From: Stutzerimonas stutzeri
Lineage (GTDB): Bacteria > Pseudomonadota > Gammaproteobacteria > Pseudomonadales > Pseudomonadaceae
Length of the DNA: 64,000 nt
Direction: 5' to 3'
Assembly (NCBI RefSeq): GCF_002890895.1
Contig: NZ_POUL01000002.1
Coordinates: forward strand, 1 to 64,000
A program made the translations under genes and the position numbers. Below the pieces are notes generated by a model, which was given only the letters and a program-made list of their open reading frames with translations, was not told the origin of the DNA and did not search any database. This document shows positions 44,258-53,453 of the stretch, one piece after another; position 1 is the first letter of the stretch; each line of letters begins with the position of its first letter.

Positions 44258-45922
44258 ATGAGCATCGACCTCAACGCAGGACGCCTCCCGGAAGAACATT
44301 CATTGACCAACATTCCGCGCCTGATCTCGCGCTACTACAGCGAGCGACCAGATCCGTCCGATCCAGCGCAGCAGGTTTCTTTCGGCACCTCCGGGCATCG
44401 CGGCTCCTCGCTTAAGGCGAGCTTCAACGAGTGGCACATCCTGGCGACCACACAGGCGATCTGTGACTATCGCCGGGAGCAGGGCATAAATGGCCCGATC
44501 TTCGTGGGCATGGACACCCATGCGTTGTCCGAGCCGGCATTCGTCTCCGCGCTGGAAGTGCTGGCCGCCAATGGCGTCGAGACGCGCATCGACGCCGGCT
44601 GCAGCGAAACCAACGGCGAGCCGGGCTATACGCCGACGCCTGCTATTTCCAACGCCATTCTCGAGTACAACGCCGGTCGCAGCAGCAGCCTGGCTGACGG
44701 CATTGTCATCACGCCGTCGCACAATCCGCCCGCTGACGGCGGCTTCAAATACAACCCCACCAACGGCGGCCCGGCCGATACCGGCGTGACCAAGTGGATC
44801 CAGGAGCGTGCCAATGCGCTGCTGGTCGCCGGGCTCAAGGGCGTCCAGCGAATGGATTACGCCCAGGCGCTCAAGGCGCCCACTACTCAGCGCTTCGATT
44901 TCATCGACAGCTATGTAAGCGGCCTGGAGCAGGTGATCGATCTCGAAGCGATCCGTAATTCCGGGCTGAAGTTTGGCGTCGATCCGCTGGGCGGGGCTGG
45001 CGTGCACTATTGGACGCGCATTGCCGAGCGCTACAGCCTGCCGCTTGAGGTGCTCTCGACCCGCGTGGATCCCACCTTCCGCTTCATGCGCCTGGACTGG
45101 GACGGCAAGATCCGTATGGACTGCAGTTCACCGCATGCCATGGCCGGTCTGATCGAGAACAAGGACCGCTTCGACGTCTCCTTTGCCTGCGACACCGACC
45201 ACGACCGCCACGGCATCGTCGCGCGCTCGGTGGGCCTGTTGAACCCCAATCACTACCTGGCCGTTGCCATCGAATACCTGTTCACGCATCGCCCCGAGTG
45301 GGGCGCTGCGGCGGGCATCGGTAAGACCTTGGTGTCGTCTTCGATGATCGACCGCGTTGCCAAGGGCATCGACCGCAAGGTCGTCGAGGTGCCGGTGGGC
45401 TTCAAATGGTTCGTAGACGGTTTGATGGACGGCAGCCTGGGCTTCGGCGGTGAGGAATCCGCTGGCGCGTCGTTCCTGCGCAAGCAGGGCGGCGCCTGGT
45501 CGACGGACAAGGATGGCCTGATCCTCGGCCTGCTGGCTGCGGAAATCACCGCAGTGACTGGCAAGGACCCGGGCGAGCGCTATCAGGCGCTGACCGAGCG
45601 TTTCGGCGCTCCGGTCTATCAGCGTATCGATGCCCCCGCGAACCGCGAGCAGAAAGCCAAACTCGGCAAGCTCTCTGCGTCTCAGGTCACGGCGGGCGAA
45701 CTGGCGGGTCAGCCAATTACCCAGATTCTTACCGAAGCTCCAGGCAACGGTGCCGCCATTGGCGGCCTCAAGGTTGTAACCGACAACGGCTGGTTTGCGG
45801 CGCGGCCGTCCGGTACCGAGGATGTCTACAAAATCTATGCGGAGAGTTTCGAGGGCGACGCTCACCTCAAGCGCATTCAGGAAGAGGCCAAGGCGCTGGT
45901 CGACAAGGTGCTCGCAGGATGA
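44258..45922 (+). CDS. pgm: Phosphoglucomutase (alpha-D-glucose phosphate-specific)
   Basis: 554-residue cytoplasmic enzyme interconverting glucose-1-phosphate and glucose-6-phosphate, supplying sugar nucleotides and glycogen. The catalytic phosphoserine is in [17 protein letters not shown]. The metal loop is [10 protein letters not shown], the sugar-binding loop [10 protein letters not shown] and the phosphate-binding loop [17 protein letters not shown]. Length and N-terminus ([21 protein letters not shown], split at the start) fit the E. coli Pgm type. It stands alone. Confidence 0.97.
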   Translation: MSIDLNAGRLPEEHSLTNIPRLISRYYSERPDPSDPAQQVSFGTSGHRGSSLKASFNEWHILATTQAICDYRREQGINGPIFVGMDTHALSEPAFVSALEVLAANGVETRIDAGCSETNGEPGYTPTPAISNAILEYNAGRSSSLADGIVITPSHNPPADGGFKYNPTNGGPADTGVTKWIQERANALLVAGLKGVQRMDYAQALKAPTTQRFDFIDSYVSGLEQVIDLEAIRNSGLKFGVDPLGGAGVHYWTRIAERYSLPLEVLSTRVDPTFRFMRLDWDGKIRMDCSSPHAMAGLIENKDRFDVSFACDTDHDRHGIVARSVGLLNPNHYLAVAIEYLFTHRPEWGAAAGIGKTLVSSSMIDRVAKGIDRKVVEVPVGFKWFVDGLMDGSLGFGGEESAGASFLRKQGGAWSTDKDGLILGLLAAEITAVTGKDPGERYQALTERFGAPVYQRIDAPANREQKAKLGKLSASQVTAGELAGQPITQILTEAPGNGAAIGGLKVVTDNGWFAARPSGTEDVYKIYAESFEGDAHLKRIQEEAKALVDKVLAG

Positions 45923-46279
45923 AGTTTTCTACACTGCCATGGCGGCAACGCGCTGCACAGGTTGGTTGATCCGAGCAGGCGATTTGCTTTGTGCGACTTA
46001 AACTCCAGCTCCTGGCAGCGCGGCCGTTTCCTAGCGAAGCGGCCTGAAGCACATCCACCTATCCAGGGGCACGATTCCCAGCTGAAGGTGTGAACGCGTC
46101 CGGTGTGATGGCGGTGGATGCAATAAGGTTTGCCGTGCCGCCGCACGTGCGTTTGGGCTCACTTCGCCAGAACCGGGGTAGGTGCTTGTGTCGAATGAAG
46201 GCTGGATAATGCGCACAGGTCGTCCGGTCAGCAGGTCGCGGAGAGTGGCCGCCGTCGTCATCAAAGAGATAGGTATTGC
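45923..46279. other. 357 bases without a supported gene
   Basis: Spacer between pgm and the large kinase gene. Short frames here are antisense shadows. No clear terminator hairpin after pgm, no known repeat and no recognisable promoter could be assigned. Confidence 0.5.
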
Positions 46280-49200
46280 TTGAAAGACCATACCAGAGAG
46301 GCGCTTGAGGCAGAGATAAAGCGCCTGCGCACGCTGCTCGAACAGGCAGGAACCGGCGCGAAAAAACAGGCGTGGCCCGATCTCCATCAGCCGGCTGCTG
46401 TAATGATGCCCCACGCGACAAGTGCGAGCGGACCGGTGCACGTGCAGAGACCTGCCGGAGAAACTGGGTCCAGCACGGGCGCGCGTGTCTGTGGCGATGC
46501 ACGCCGACTTGCGGTGTTCAACAACCTCAATGAGTTGGCCATTATCCTGACCGACCCGGCCGGCATCGTTACCGACTGGAATGCGGAGGCCGAGCGGGTG
46601 ATGGGGTGGCGCGCGGAAGAAATGATTGGCCAGAGCATCGAACGTATCTTCACGGCGACCGATCGAGCCACCCATCGGGCCAAGCAGGAAATGGACGATG
46701 CCCTCCATCAGGGGCGCATGACCAACGAGCGCTGGCATCTGCACAAGGATGGTCAGCAGTACTGGATGTCGGAGGCGATGTCGCCGCTGTATGCCGATGA
46801 TCGAAGCCATATCGGATACATGAAAGTCCTCCAGGATCGCACCAGCGAACAACTGGCGGGCCGCGCTATCGAAGAATCCCAACAACGCTATCGTCTGGCT
46901 GCTGAAGCGACCAATGACGCCATCTGGGATTGGGATCTGAGCAGCAATCAAGTGCTCTGGAACGACGCGTTGGAACAGGCGTATGGCTACTCGCTAGCGG
47001 ACGTCGACAACCAGGCAGAGTGGTGGATCGGACGCATCCATCCCGACGACCGCACGCGGATTCATTCATCGATCTACGCCGTTATCGATGGAGGCGGTAT
47101 CACTTGGACAGACGAGTACCGCTTTCTACGTCAGGACGGCACATACGCCGAGGTAATCGATCGCGGCCAGGTGATTCGCAACGCTGCAGGGCGGGCGGTG
47201 CGCATGATTGGGGCGATGCTTGATCTGACCCGCATGCGCGCCGTAGAGATAGCGCTGCGTCAGAGCGAAGAGCGATTCAGAACCATTCTGGAGACGATCG
47301 AAGCAGCGTTTGCTATCGTTCAGGTCAAGTTTGACGCGGATGATCAGCCCGTGGACTACATGTTCCTGGAGGCCAACCCCGCCTTCGAACGTCAGGCTGG
47401 TGTCGACCTGAGAGGCAAATGGGTTACCGAATTCGCCCCGGAGTTGGAGCATTTCTGGTTTGAAACCTATGGCCATGTTGCCAAAACCGGGGAGCCTGCC
47501 AGTTTCGAGAATTATGCTGAGGCGTTCGAGCGATGGTTCGATGTTCGGGCTGTTCGGGTAGGAGACCCCGCCGACCGCCAGATCGCGATTCTCTTTAGCG
47601 ATGTCACACAAAGGCGAGCTGCCGAAGAGCGTCTACGCGTCAGTGAATCGCTGGCTCGGGAAAACGTTCAGCGCGTTCAGCTTGCCTTGGCGGCGGGCGC
47701 GATCATCGGCACTTGGAACTGGCATCTGCCGAACGACCGCTTCACCGTCGATGAGGGCTTTGCACATACCTTTGGCCTCGACCCGTCCTTAGGCCGTGAA
47801 GGTCTGAGCCTTGAGCAGGTAATTGCCACCGTGCACGCCGAGGACCGGGAGGGACTCAAGGCTGCGATTGCGGAAGCAATCTCCCGCGGCGGTGCCTACG
47901 CCCATCAATACCGGGTACGGCGGGCTGACGGCAGGTACTACTGGATAGAGGCGAATGGACGTGTCGATCATGCCCAGGACGGTACCCCTCAAAATTTCCC
48001 AGGCGTTCTGATTGATGTCGAGCACAAGCGCTCCATCGAGGCAGAGCGCGACCGTGCAACCGCAGCACTGAGATCGCTCAATGACACGTTGGAACAACGT
48101 GTGGCCGACCGGACTGCAGCACTGATGCAGGCCGAAGATAAGCTGCGCCAGTCGCAGAAGATGGAGGCAGTCGGACAGCTCACTGGCGGGCTCGCCCATG
48201 ACTTCAACAACCTGCTCGCTGGTATATCTGGTGCATTGGAGCTGATGAGCCTGCGTTTGTCCCAGGGCCGTCTGGACGATATCGACCGATACCTGGCTAC
48301 TGCCCAGGGCGCTGCAAAACGCGCAGCCGGTGTGACCCACCGTCTTCTGGCGTTTTCGCGCCGGCAGACGCTCGATCCAAGGCCGATCGACGCAGATCTG
48401 CTGGTGGAGGGCATGACAGAGTTGATTCAGCGCACGGTCGGTCCGGGCATCCAGGTCAACACTGTCAGTGCCGATGACTTGTGGTCGGCGTCCGTCGATG
48501 CCAGCCAGCTTGAGAGTGCCATCCTCAATCTCTGCCTGAATTCACGCGATGCCATGCCGGACGGCGGACGGATCACCATCGAGACGGCCAACAGATGGCT
48601 CGAGGGAGAATCGGCTCGCGCCTACGATGTTCCTGAAGGCCAATATCTGTCATTGAGCGTTACCGACACCGGAACGGGTATGACGCCTGCAGTGATCACC
48701 AAGGCCTTCGAACCCTTTTTCACGACCAAGCCGATCGGTCAGGGTACAGGCCTGGGACTGTCGATGATCTATGGCTTCGCCAATCAGTCTGGTGGTCAGG
48801 TTCGTATTGATTCAGAGGTCGGGCGCGGCACCCGGGTGTCGCTGTTCCTGCCGCGCTATAGAGGTGATGTGACCGAGCCCCTAGTTGCCCCGGCGTGCAC
48901 TGATAGTGTCCTGGGCGAAGCCAGGGGAACCATTCTGATTGTCGATGACGAACCGACCGTGCGCTTGTTTCTCATGGATGTCCTGGGCGAACTTGGCTAT
49001 ACGCTGATTGAAGCGGCCGACAGCATCGGCGGCCTCAAGGTGCTGCAATCGGACGTCAACATCGATCTGCTCATCACCGACGTCGGCTTGCCCGGCGGCA
49101 TGAATGGACGGCAGATGGCCGATGCGGGCCGGGAAGTCCGTGCCGATCTGAAAACTTTGTTCATCACCGGTTACGCAGAGAGCGCAGCCCTTGGGTATCA

Positions 49201-49288
49201 AACGCTTGGGCCAGGGATGCAGGTGCTGACGAAGCCGTTCGCTATCGACACGCTTACCACCAGGGTTCAGGGGCTGATGACTCGGTAG
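46280..49288 (+). CDS. Multi-PAS hybrid sensor histidine kinase
   Basis: 1002-residue soluble kinase: an N-terminal coiled helix (about 1-25), four PAS-type regions (about 75-190, 200-320, 330-440 and 455-590), a coiled segment, HisKA with H640 in GGLAHDFNNLL, HATPase (NSRDAMPDGG, DTGTGMTP, GTGLGLSM) and a receiver with D934 in ITDVGLPGGMNG. The start is a TTG; the next ATG is about 40 codons later and would remove the helix that usually opens such kinases. No output domain or adjacent regulator, as for the two other hybrid kinases in the window. Confidence 0.9.
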   Translation: MKDHTREALEAEIKRLRTLLEQAGTGAKKQAWPDLHQPAAVMMPHATSASGPVHVQRPAGETGSSTGARVCGDARRLAVFNNLNELAIILTDPAGIVTDWNAEAERVMGWRAEEMIGQSIERIFTATDRATHRAKQEMDDALHQGRMTNERWHLHKDGQQYWMSEAMSPLYADDRSHIGYMKVLQDRTSEQLAGRAIEESQQRYRLAAEATNDAIWDWDLSSNQVLWNDALEQAYGYSLADVDNQAEWWIGRIHPDDRTRIHSSIYAVIDGGGITWTDEYRFLRQDGTYAEVIDRGQVIRNAAGRAVRMIGAMLDLTRMRAVEIALRQSEERFRTILETIEAAFAIVQVKFDADDQPVDYMFLEANPAFERQAGVDLRGKWVTEFAPELEHFWFETYGHVAKTGEPASFENYAEAFERWFDVRAVRVGDPADRQIAILFSDVTQRRAAEERLRVSESLARENVQRVQLALAAGAIIGTWNWHLPNDRFTVDEGFAHTFGLDPSLGREGLSLEQVIATVHAEDREGLKAAIAEAISRGGAYAHQYRVRRADGRYYWIEANGRVDHAQDGTPQNFPGVLIDVEHKRSIEAERDRATAALRSLNDTLEQRVADRTAALMQAEDKLRQSQKMEAVGQLTGGLAHDFNNLLAGISGALELMSLRLSQGRLDDIDRYLATAQGAAKRAAGVTHRLLAFSRRQTLDPRPIDADLLVEGMTELIQRTVGPGIQVNTVSADDLWSASVDASQLESAILNLCLNSRDAMPDGGRITIETANRWLEGESARAYDVPEGQYLSLSVTDTGTGMTPAVITKAFEPFFTTKPIGQGTGLGLSMIYGFANQSGGQVRIDSEVGRGTRVSLFLPRYRGDVTEPLVAPACTDSVLGEARGTILIVDDEPTVRLFLMDVLGELGYTLIEAADSIGGLKVLQSDVNIDLLITDVGLPGGMNGRQMADAGREVRADLKTLFITGYAESAALGYQTLGPGMQVLTKPFAIDTLTTRVQGLMTR

Positions 49289-49345
49289 CCTGTCGGGCAG
49301 GAGCACCGTTAACGATGGCGGCTTGCGCCTGTCTGAAGGCTGACG

Positions 49346-49750
49346 TCAGTGGGTAGATGACTCGGGCAGCTTCGCGATCACCTTGATTTCGAACTGAAAC
49401 CCATACAGCCAGGTCACGCCAATGGCCGTCACGGTAGGGTGCGGCGCGCTGCCCCAATATTCCGGCACAACGCTCCAGACACGCTCGAAATTGGCCTGTG
49501 GGTCGACCATAAAGACGGTCACGTCAACCACATCGTCAAACGTGCAACTGGCAGCCTTGAGCACCGCGTTCAGGTTCTCAAAGGCGAGTCTTACCTGAGC
49601 TTCGAGTTCGGGTTCCGGCGATCCGTCCTCGCGGCTGCCGACCTGTCCCGATACGAACAGCATTCCATTGGATCGAACGGCTGGCGAGTAACGGTTCTGC
49701 TCATAAAGTGCTTGTCGCCCAGCAGGGAAAACCACGTCACGTGTGTTCAT
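49346..49750 (-). CDS. RidA-family (YjgF/YER057c) protein
   Basis: 134-residue protein of the RidA superfamily; the founding members deaminate reactive enamines and imines. Visible family features are LFVSGQVGSREDG near residue 32, FENLNAVLKAASCTFDDVVDVTVFM and PTVTAIGV. The catalytic arginine of true RidA (usually in a ...RxxV/R..P pattern near residue 105) is not evident: the segment reads SAPHPTVTAIGVTWL, so this may be a non-deaminase member. It is divergent from and close to a LysR gene. Confidence 0.87.
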   Translation of the reverse strand: MNTRDVVFPAGRQALYEQNRYSPAVRSNGMLFVSGQVGSREDGSPEPELEAQVRLAFENLNAVLKAASCTFDDVVDVTVFMVDPQANFERVWSVVPEYWGSAPHPTVTAIGVTWLYGFQFEIKVIAKLPESSTH

Positions 49751-49872
49751 AAGAGCCTCTTGCGTCGGTTGATCTTGATGGAGACTGTAGAGCTGCCCGT
49801 TGCAGGGATAAACTCGCCAGCTTGTTCAGCACTGTTCTCAAAATCCAAACAATCCCAGCGCCCGGAGCCGAC

Positions 49873-50799
49873 ATGGACCGCTTTGTCGCGATGCAGGCCT
49901 TTGCTCGAGTGGTCGAAACCGGCAGCTTCACCAGAGCTGCCGACACACTGCACCTGAGTAAAACCAGCGTGACCCAACTGGTGCAACAGCTCGAAGCGCG
50001 GCTGCGCGTGAAGCTGCTCAACCGAACGACACGCAAAGTCAATGTCACCGCCGATGGCGCCGCGTATTACGAGCGCGTGGTGCGGTTATTAGCGGATCTG
50101 GATGATGCCGAAACCAGCCTGTCCAGTGCGTCGACATCGCCGCGTGGTCGCCTCAGGGTGGACGTGCCCAGCCCGTTTGCGCGCTCCATCCTGATACCAG
50201 CGCTTCCCACCTTTCATGCGAGGTATCCGGAAATTCAGCTGGACCTGGGTGTCAGCGACCGGATGGTGGATCTGATCAACGAGAACGTCGATTGCGTGGT
50301 GCGCGGGGGTGAACTCACCGACCTGTCACTCATGGCTCGGCACATTGGCGACCTCCAGCTGGGGGTCTATGCCGCACCCAGTTACCTCGAGCGAGCAGGA
50401 ACGCCGTCCCATCCACGTGAGCTGGAGGACACGCATCACCGCATCGTGGGCTTTTTGTGGGCGCGCACCGGGAAGGTCTTTCCCTACGCCATACATCGCG
50501 ACGGCGAACGCGTCAGCGTCATGGGTCGTTATGTGCTTTCTGTGGACGACGGCAACGCCTATCTGGCTGCCGGCCTGGCGGGATTGGGTGTGTTATGGCT
50601 GCCTGACTATCTGTCCCACGCTCATCTGGAAAATGGCGATTTGGCGCCATTGTTTGAAGACTGGCGCCTTGAGCCGATGCCGCTGTATGTCGCCTTCCCA
50701 CCGAACCGGCACGTCAGCGTGAAGGTGCGGGTCTTCATCGACTGGATCGCTGAGTTGATGGCTCAGCAAGCGCCGGTTGCGCGTCAGGAGCGCGCGTAA
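49873..50799 (+). CDS. LysR-type regulator
   Basis: 308-residue LysR-type factor of the group that starts MDRFVAMQAFARVVETGSFTRAA. The HTH is at about 1-60 (LSKTSVTQLVQQLEARL), with the effector domain from about 90. It is divergent from the RidA gene and precedes the broken M42 peptidase gene, either of which it may control. The start was set at the LysR consensus N-terminus, with GGAG upstream. Confidence 0.9.
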   Translation: MDRFVAMQAFARVVETGSFTRAADTLHLSKTSVTQLVQQLEARLRVKLLNRTTRKVNVTADGAAYYERVVRLLADLDDAETSLSSASTSPRGRLRVDVPSPFARSILIPALPTFHARYPEIQLDLGVSDRMVDLINENVDCVVRGGELTDLSLMARHIGDLQLGVYAAPSYLERAGTPSHPRELEDTHHRIVGFLWARTGKVFPYAIHRDGERVSVMGRYVLSVDDGNAYLAAGLAGLGVLWLPDYLSHAHLENGDLAPLFEDWRLEPMPLYVAFPPNRHVSVKVRVFIDWIAELMAQQAPVARQERA

Positions 50800-50862
50800 C
50801 CACTGCCGCACCCTGCGGATGCCTTGCTGTCACACCGAGGAGTAGACAGAACAGGAGGGTGC

Positions 50863-51929
50863 ATGTCGGTCGAGGCGGATTTTTCACTGCTTGAATCACT
50901 GTTGCTGGCCGTGGGCCTGGCGGCCAGGAAGAGGAAGTCCGGGCGGTGTGCCGCGCGGAACTTGAAGCGAGCTGCGATGAGGTCTGGGTAGATGCAGCGA
51001 ACAACCTGATCGGGGTGATCCGTGCTGCAAACGTGGCGCGAGAAACGGCGCAGTCACGAGCGATTCGGGTCATGGCACATCAGGATGAAATCGCCATGGT
51101 GGTCAAACGCATCGGCGACGATGGGCGGCTTCACGTCGTTGCGCTGGGAGGGGCCTTTCCGGTGAACTTCGGGATGTGTCCGGTCGATGTGATGGGCGAA
51201 TCGCAAAATCTGCCGGGGGTGCTGTCTTTTGGCACCATGCACGGGACAGCCGAATCGACCCAGTCGATGGATATCCTCAGCGGCAATGTGCAGTGGCGCG
51301 ATGTACACGTCATCACCCGGCGAACCAGAGACGAGCTGGCGCAAATGGGCGTAAGACCGGGCACTCGGGTCGTTCTGAGTCAACATTGGCGTCGACCATT
51401 CCGCGTACACGACGCCATTGCCGGCCACTTCCTCGATGACCGCGCGCCGGTGGTTGCCGTCCTGCGCGCAGCTGAGGCGCTGGCTGAGCGCAAGGGCGAG
51501 CTCGAACAGGACCTGTATTTCGTGCTGACCACCAACGAAGAGGAAACCAACTCGGGTGCGCAGTACGCGGCGCGAACACTGCCGGGCGTGGTGTGCATCG
51601 CGATTGAAGTGGGACCCATCGCGCAAGAGTACGGCACGCGGTTGTGTGCGGACCCGATCATCCTGACCGGGGACGAGAAGGGCCTGTACACCAAGTCCGT
51701 CTCCGATGACCTGTTGGGCGCGGCCATCCGCTGTGGCTACACCCCTCAACCGGCGCTTATGCCCGGCTTTGCCTCCGATGCCAGCGCAGTGCTCAGCTCG
51801 GGCTCTTCGCCTCAAGCCGGTTGCCTGGCTATCCCGACGGAGAATACGCATGGCTACGAGTTGATTACCGATGACGGCATGCACGCCTGTGCGCGCACGC
51901 TCATCGAGTACCTCCTGAATGCAGCGTAA
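50863..51929 (+). pseudogene. M42-family metallo-aminopeptidase with one-base frameshift
   Basis: The gene begins with AGGAGG and ATG at 50863, reading MSVEADFSLLESLLLAVGLA. Around 50922 the frame shifts: after one extra base the product continues GQEEEVRAVCRAELEASC and runs intact to 51929. Metal-site motifs of the M42 (tetrahedral aminopeptidase) family are present downstream: AHQDEI, HFLDDRAP, TTNEEETNSGA, IEVGP and ENTHGYE. Total length 1067 bases is one short of 356 codons, consistent with loss of one G from GCGGGCC. The downstream frame has only a GTG at 50946 with no ribosome site. A recent mutation or a sequencing error. Confidence 0.85.
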
Positions 51930-52068
51930 ACAGGCTGGCCGCGGCTGGCCGGATTTTCGCCGTCACAGGCGCAACTGAGCCAAGGCGAAGCAGCAAACAC
52001 GGGTGCTCTGCTTGTCTCAGGCTCTACCAGACCAAGCACCTCACGCCTTCGGGGGCTGAACGCAATGG

Positions 52069-52136
52069 CGTCCAGCCAATCGGACACTGGCGTTGCGCTA
52101 TGTATGCCAGGGTACGCATGTACAGATTCTTAGACA
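52069..52136. promoter_or_regulatory. Enhancer dyads upstream of bdhA
   Basis: CGTCC-AGCCAATC-GGACA at 52069-52086 (nine of ten arm bases) and TGTAC-AGATTCTT-AGACA at 52119-52136 (eight of ten), 50 bases apart. They lie about 105 and 155 bases from the promoter edge at 52233. These are weaker copies of the dyad at the porin, esterase and TRAP units. The rest of 51930-52230 shows no gene. Confidence 0.5.
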
Positions 52137-52232
52137 TCGGGTCGACTATCGTTGAGTCATGAAGCCCTTTAAAAGCCCTGCAATGAGGCGATTTCAGGGG
52201 CGACTGAGACTTTTATAGCTCATTCCGCCTAT

Positions 52233-52248
52233 TGGCACGGCTTTCGCT
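52233..52248 (+). promoter_or_regulatory. Sigma-54 (-24/-12) promoter upstream of bdhA
   Basis: TGGCACGGCTTTCGCT: an exact TGGCACG -24 box, GG and GC ten bases apart, and TCGC in place of TTGC at -12. It differs at one position from the porin promoter. The bdhA ATG is about 230 bases on, leaving room for a leader that contains the small ORF at 52335. Confidence 0.7.
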
Positions 52249-52334
52249 CCGTTGTCTGGGTCTTGCCTGTTCGCTCGGAGCCTTCAGCGAACCGGACCGC
52301 CGAATATGGCGCCAGAACAATAAGGAATCTTGCA

Positions 52335-52484
52335 ATGAAGCCCCGTCCCGAACCTGCTGACGCGTCAGTTTGCTTTGTGTCGTCTGTCTCCGTCTTACCA
52401 TTAATGGCCCATGCTGTGTATTGCGCGCGCGGTATGTCCCGCGCCGCCATTGGTGACGCTGTGCGCCTGCGGAGGCCAGTATGA
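52335..52484 (+). CDS. Small ORF overlapping the bdhA start (possible leader peptide)
   Basis: 49-codon frame starting ATG with AAGGA eight bases upstream, ending in a TGA that overlaps the bdhA ATG (ATGA). The product MKPRPEPADASVCFVSS and onward has a mildly hydrophobic centre and an Arg-rich end, and no family I know. Spacing and overlap would allow translational coupling with bdhA. It may equally be chance; bdhA has its own GGAGG. Confidence 0.3.
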   Translation: MKPRPEPADASVCFVSSVSVLPLMAHAVYCARGMSRAAIGDAVRLRRPV

Positions 52485-53251
52485 AACTCAACGGCCGATC
52501 GGCTCTCGTAACTGGCTCGACCAGCGGAATAGGGCTCGGCATCGCTTGCAAGCTGGCGGAGGCGGGCGCGAATGTGATGCTCAATGGTTTTGGCGATGTC
52601 GATGCCGCCGTTGCGCAAGTATCAGCGTATGGCACCCGCGTCCTGCATCACCCAGCTGACGTATCCGACGCCGATCAGATTGCGGAAATGGTCGCCGAGA
52701 CCGAACGCGAATTCGGCACCTTGGACGTGCTGGTGAACAACGCGGGTATTCAGCACGTTGCGCCGATCGAGAGCTTTCCGGCAGAGCGTTGGAACAGCAT
52801 CATCGCCATCAATCTGTCTTCGGCCTTTCACACCATCCGCCTGGCCTTGCCCGGTATGCGGCAGCGCAACTGGGGGCGGATCATCAACGTTTCTTCGGCC
52901 CACGGGCTGGTGGCTTCGGCTCAGAAGTCTGCCTACGTGGCGGCCAAGCACGGCTTGGTCGGATTGACCAAAAGTGTCGCGCTGGAAACCGCCACTACCG
53001 GAATAACCTGCAACGCCATCTGCCCGGGTTGGGTGCTGACGCCTCTGGTGCAGCAGCAGATCGACAACATTGCCAAAGCCCATGGCGACCCCCAGCGTGC
53101 AACGCGTGAGTTGCTGATGGAAAAACAGCCGTCACTGGACTTCGTGACGCCGGAGCAACTCGGTGAATTGACGCTTTTCCTGTGCAGCGATGCAGCCATT
53201 CAGGTGCGTGGCGTCGCCTGGAACATGGATGGCGGCTGGGTCGCGCAGTAG
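52481..53251 (+). CDS. bdhA: 3-hydroxybutyrate dehydrogenase
   Basis: Short-chain dehydrogenase (256 residues) that oxidises (R)-3-hydroxybutyrate to acetoacetate with NAD+. The cofactor motif GSTSGIGLGIACKL is near residue 12, NNAGIQHV near 86, the catalytic serine in NVSSAHGLVAS and YVAAKHG (YxxxK). The C-terminus VRGVAWNMDGGWVAQ and the insert QQQIDNIAK-AHG are typical of bacterial BdhA. GGAGG precedes the ATG. It is convergent with the sigma-54 activator gene and has a sigma-54-type promoter upstream. Its product feeds the CoA-transferase and thiolase genes in this window. Confidence 0.93.
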   Translation: MKLNGRSALVTGSTSGIGLGIACKLAEAGANVMLNGFGDVDAAVAQVSAYGTRVLHHPADVSDADQIAEMVAETEREFGTLDVLVNNAGIQHVAPIESFPAERWNSIIAINLSSAFHTIRLALPGMRQRNWGRIINVSSAHGLVASAQKSAYVAAKHGLVGLTKSVALETATTGITCNAICPGWVLTPLVQQQIDNIAKAHGDPQRATRELLMEKQPSLDFVTPEQLGELTLFLCSDAAIQVRGVAWNMDGGWVAQ

Positions 53252-53307
53252 TTGCCTGAAGAAGCCATGGCGCAGCGGTACGGGTTCAACCGGTTCCGCT
53301 GAGCTGT

Positions 53308-53349
53308 CGCAGGGTGCGGACGGAGAGACTCGATCGCTCACACCCTGCG
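53308..53349 (+). terminator. Possible terminator after bdhA
   Basis: CGCAGGGTG (53308-53316) and CACCCTGCG (53341-53349) are perfect inverted arms with a 24-base loop, followed by GCAAGTTTTCTTG. The loop is long and the T run short, so termination is plausible but unsure. It lies between the convergent bdhA and activator genes. Confidence 0.4.
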
Positions 53350-53453
53350 GCAAGTTTTCTTGACCGCTTGGGACGAAGCAGCCGACCGCGTGCAGCGGCG
53401 TTTTGACCTGTTCACGAGTTCGTGGCGTGTCTCGATGATCTTGCGGCGTGACT

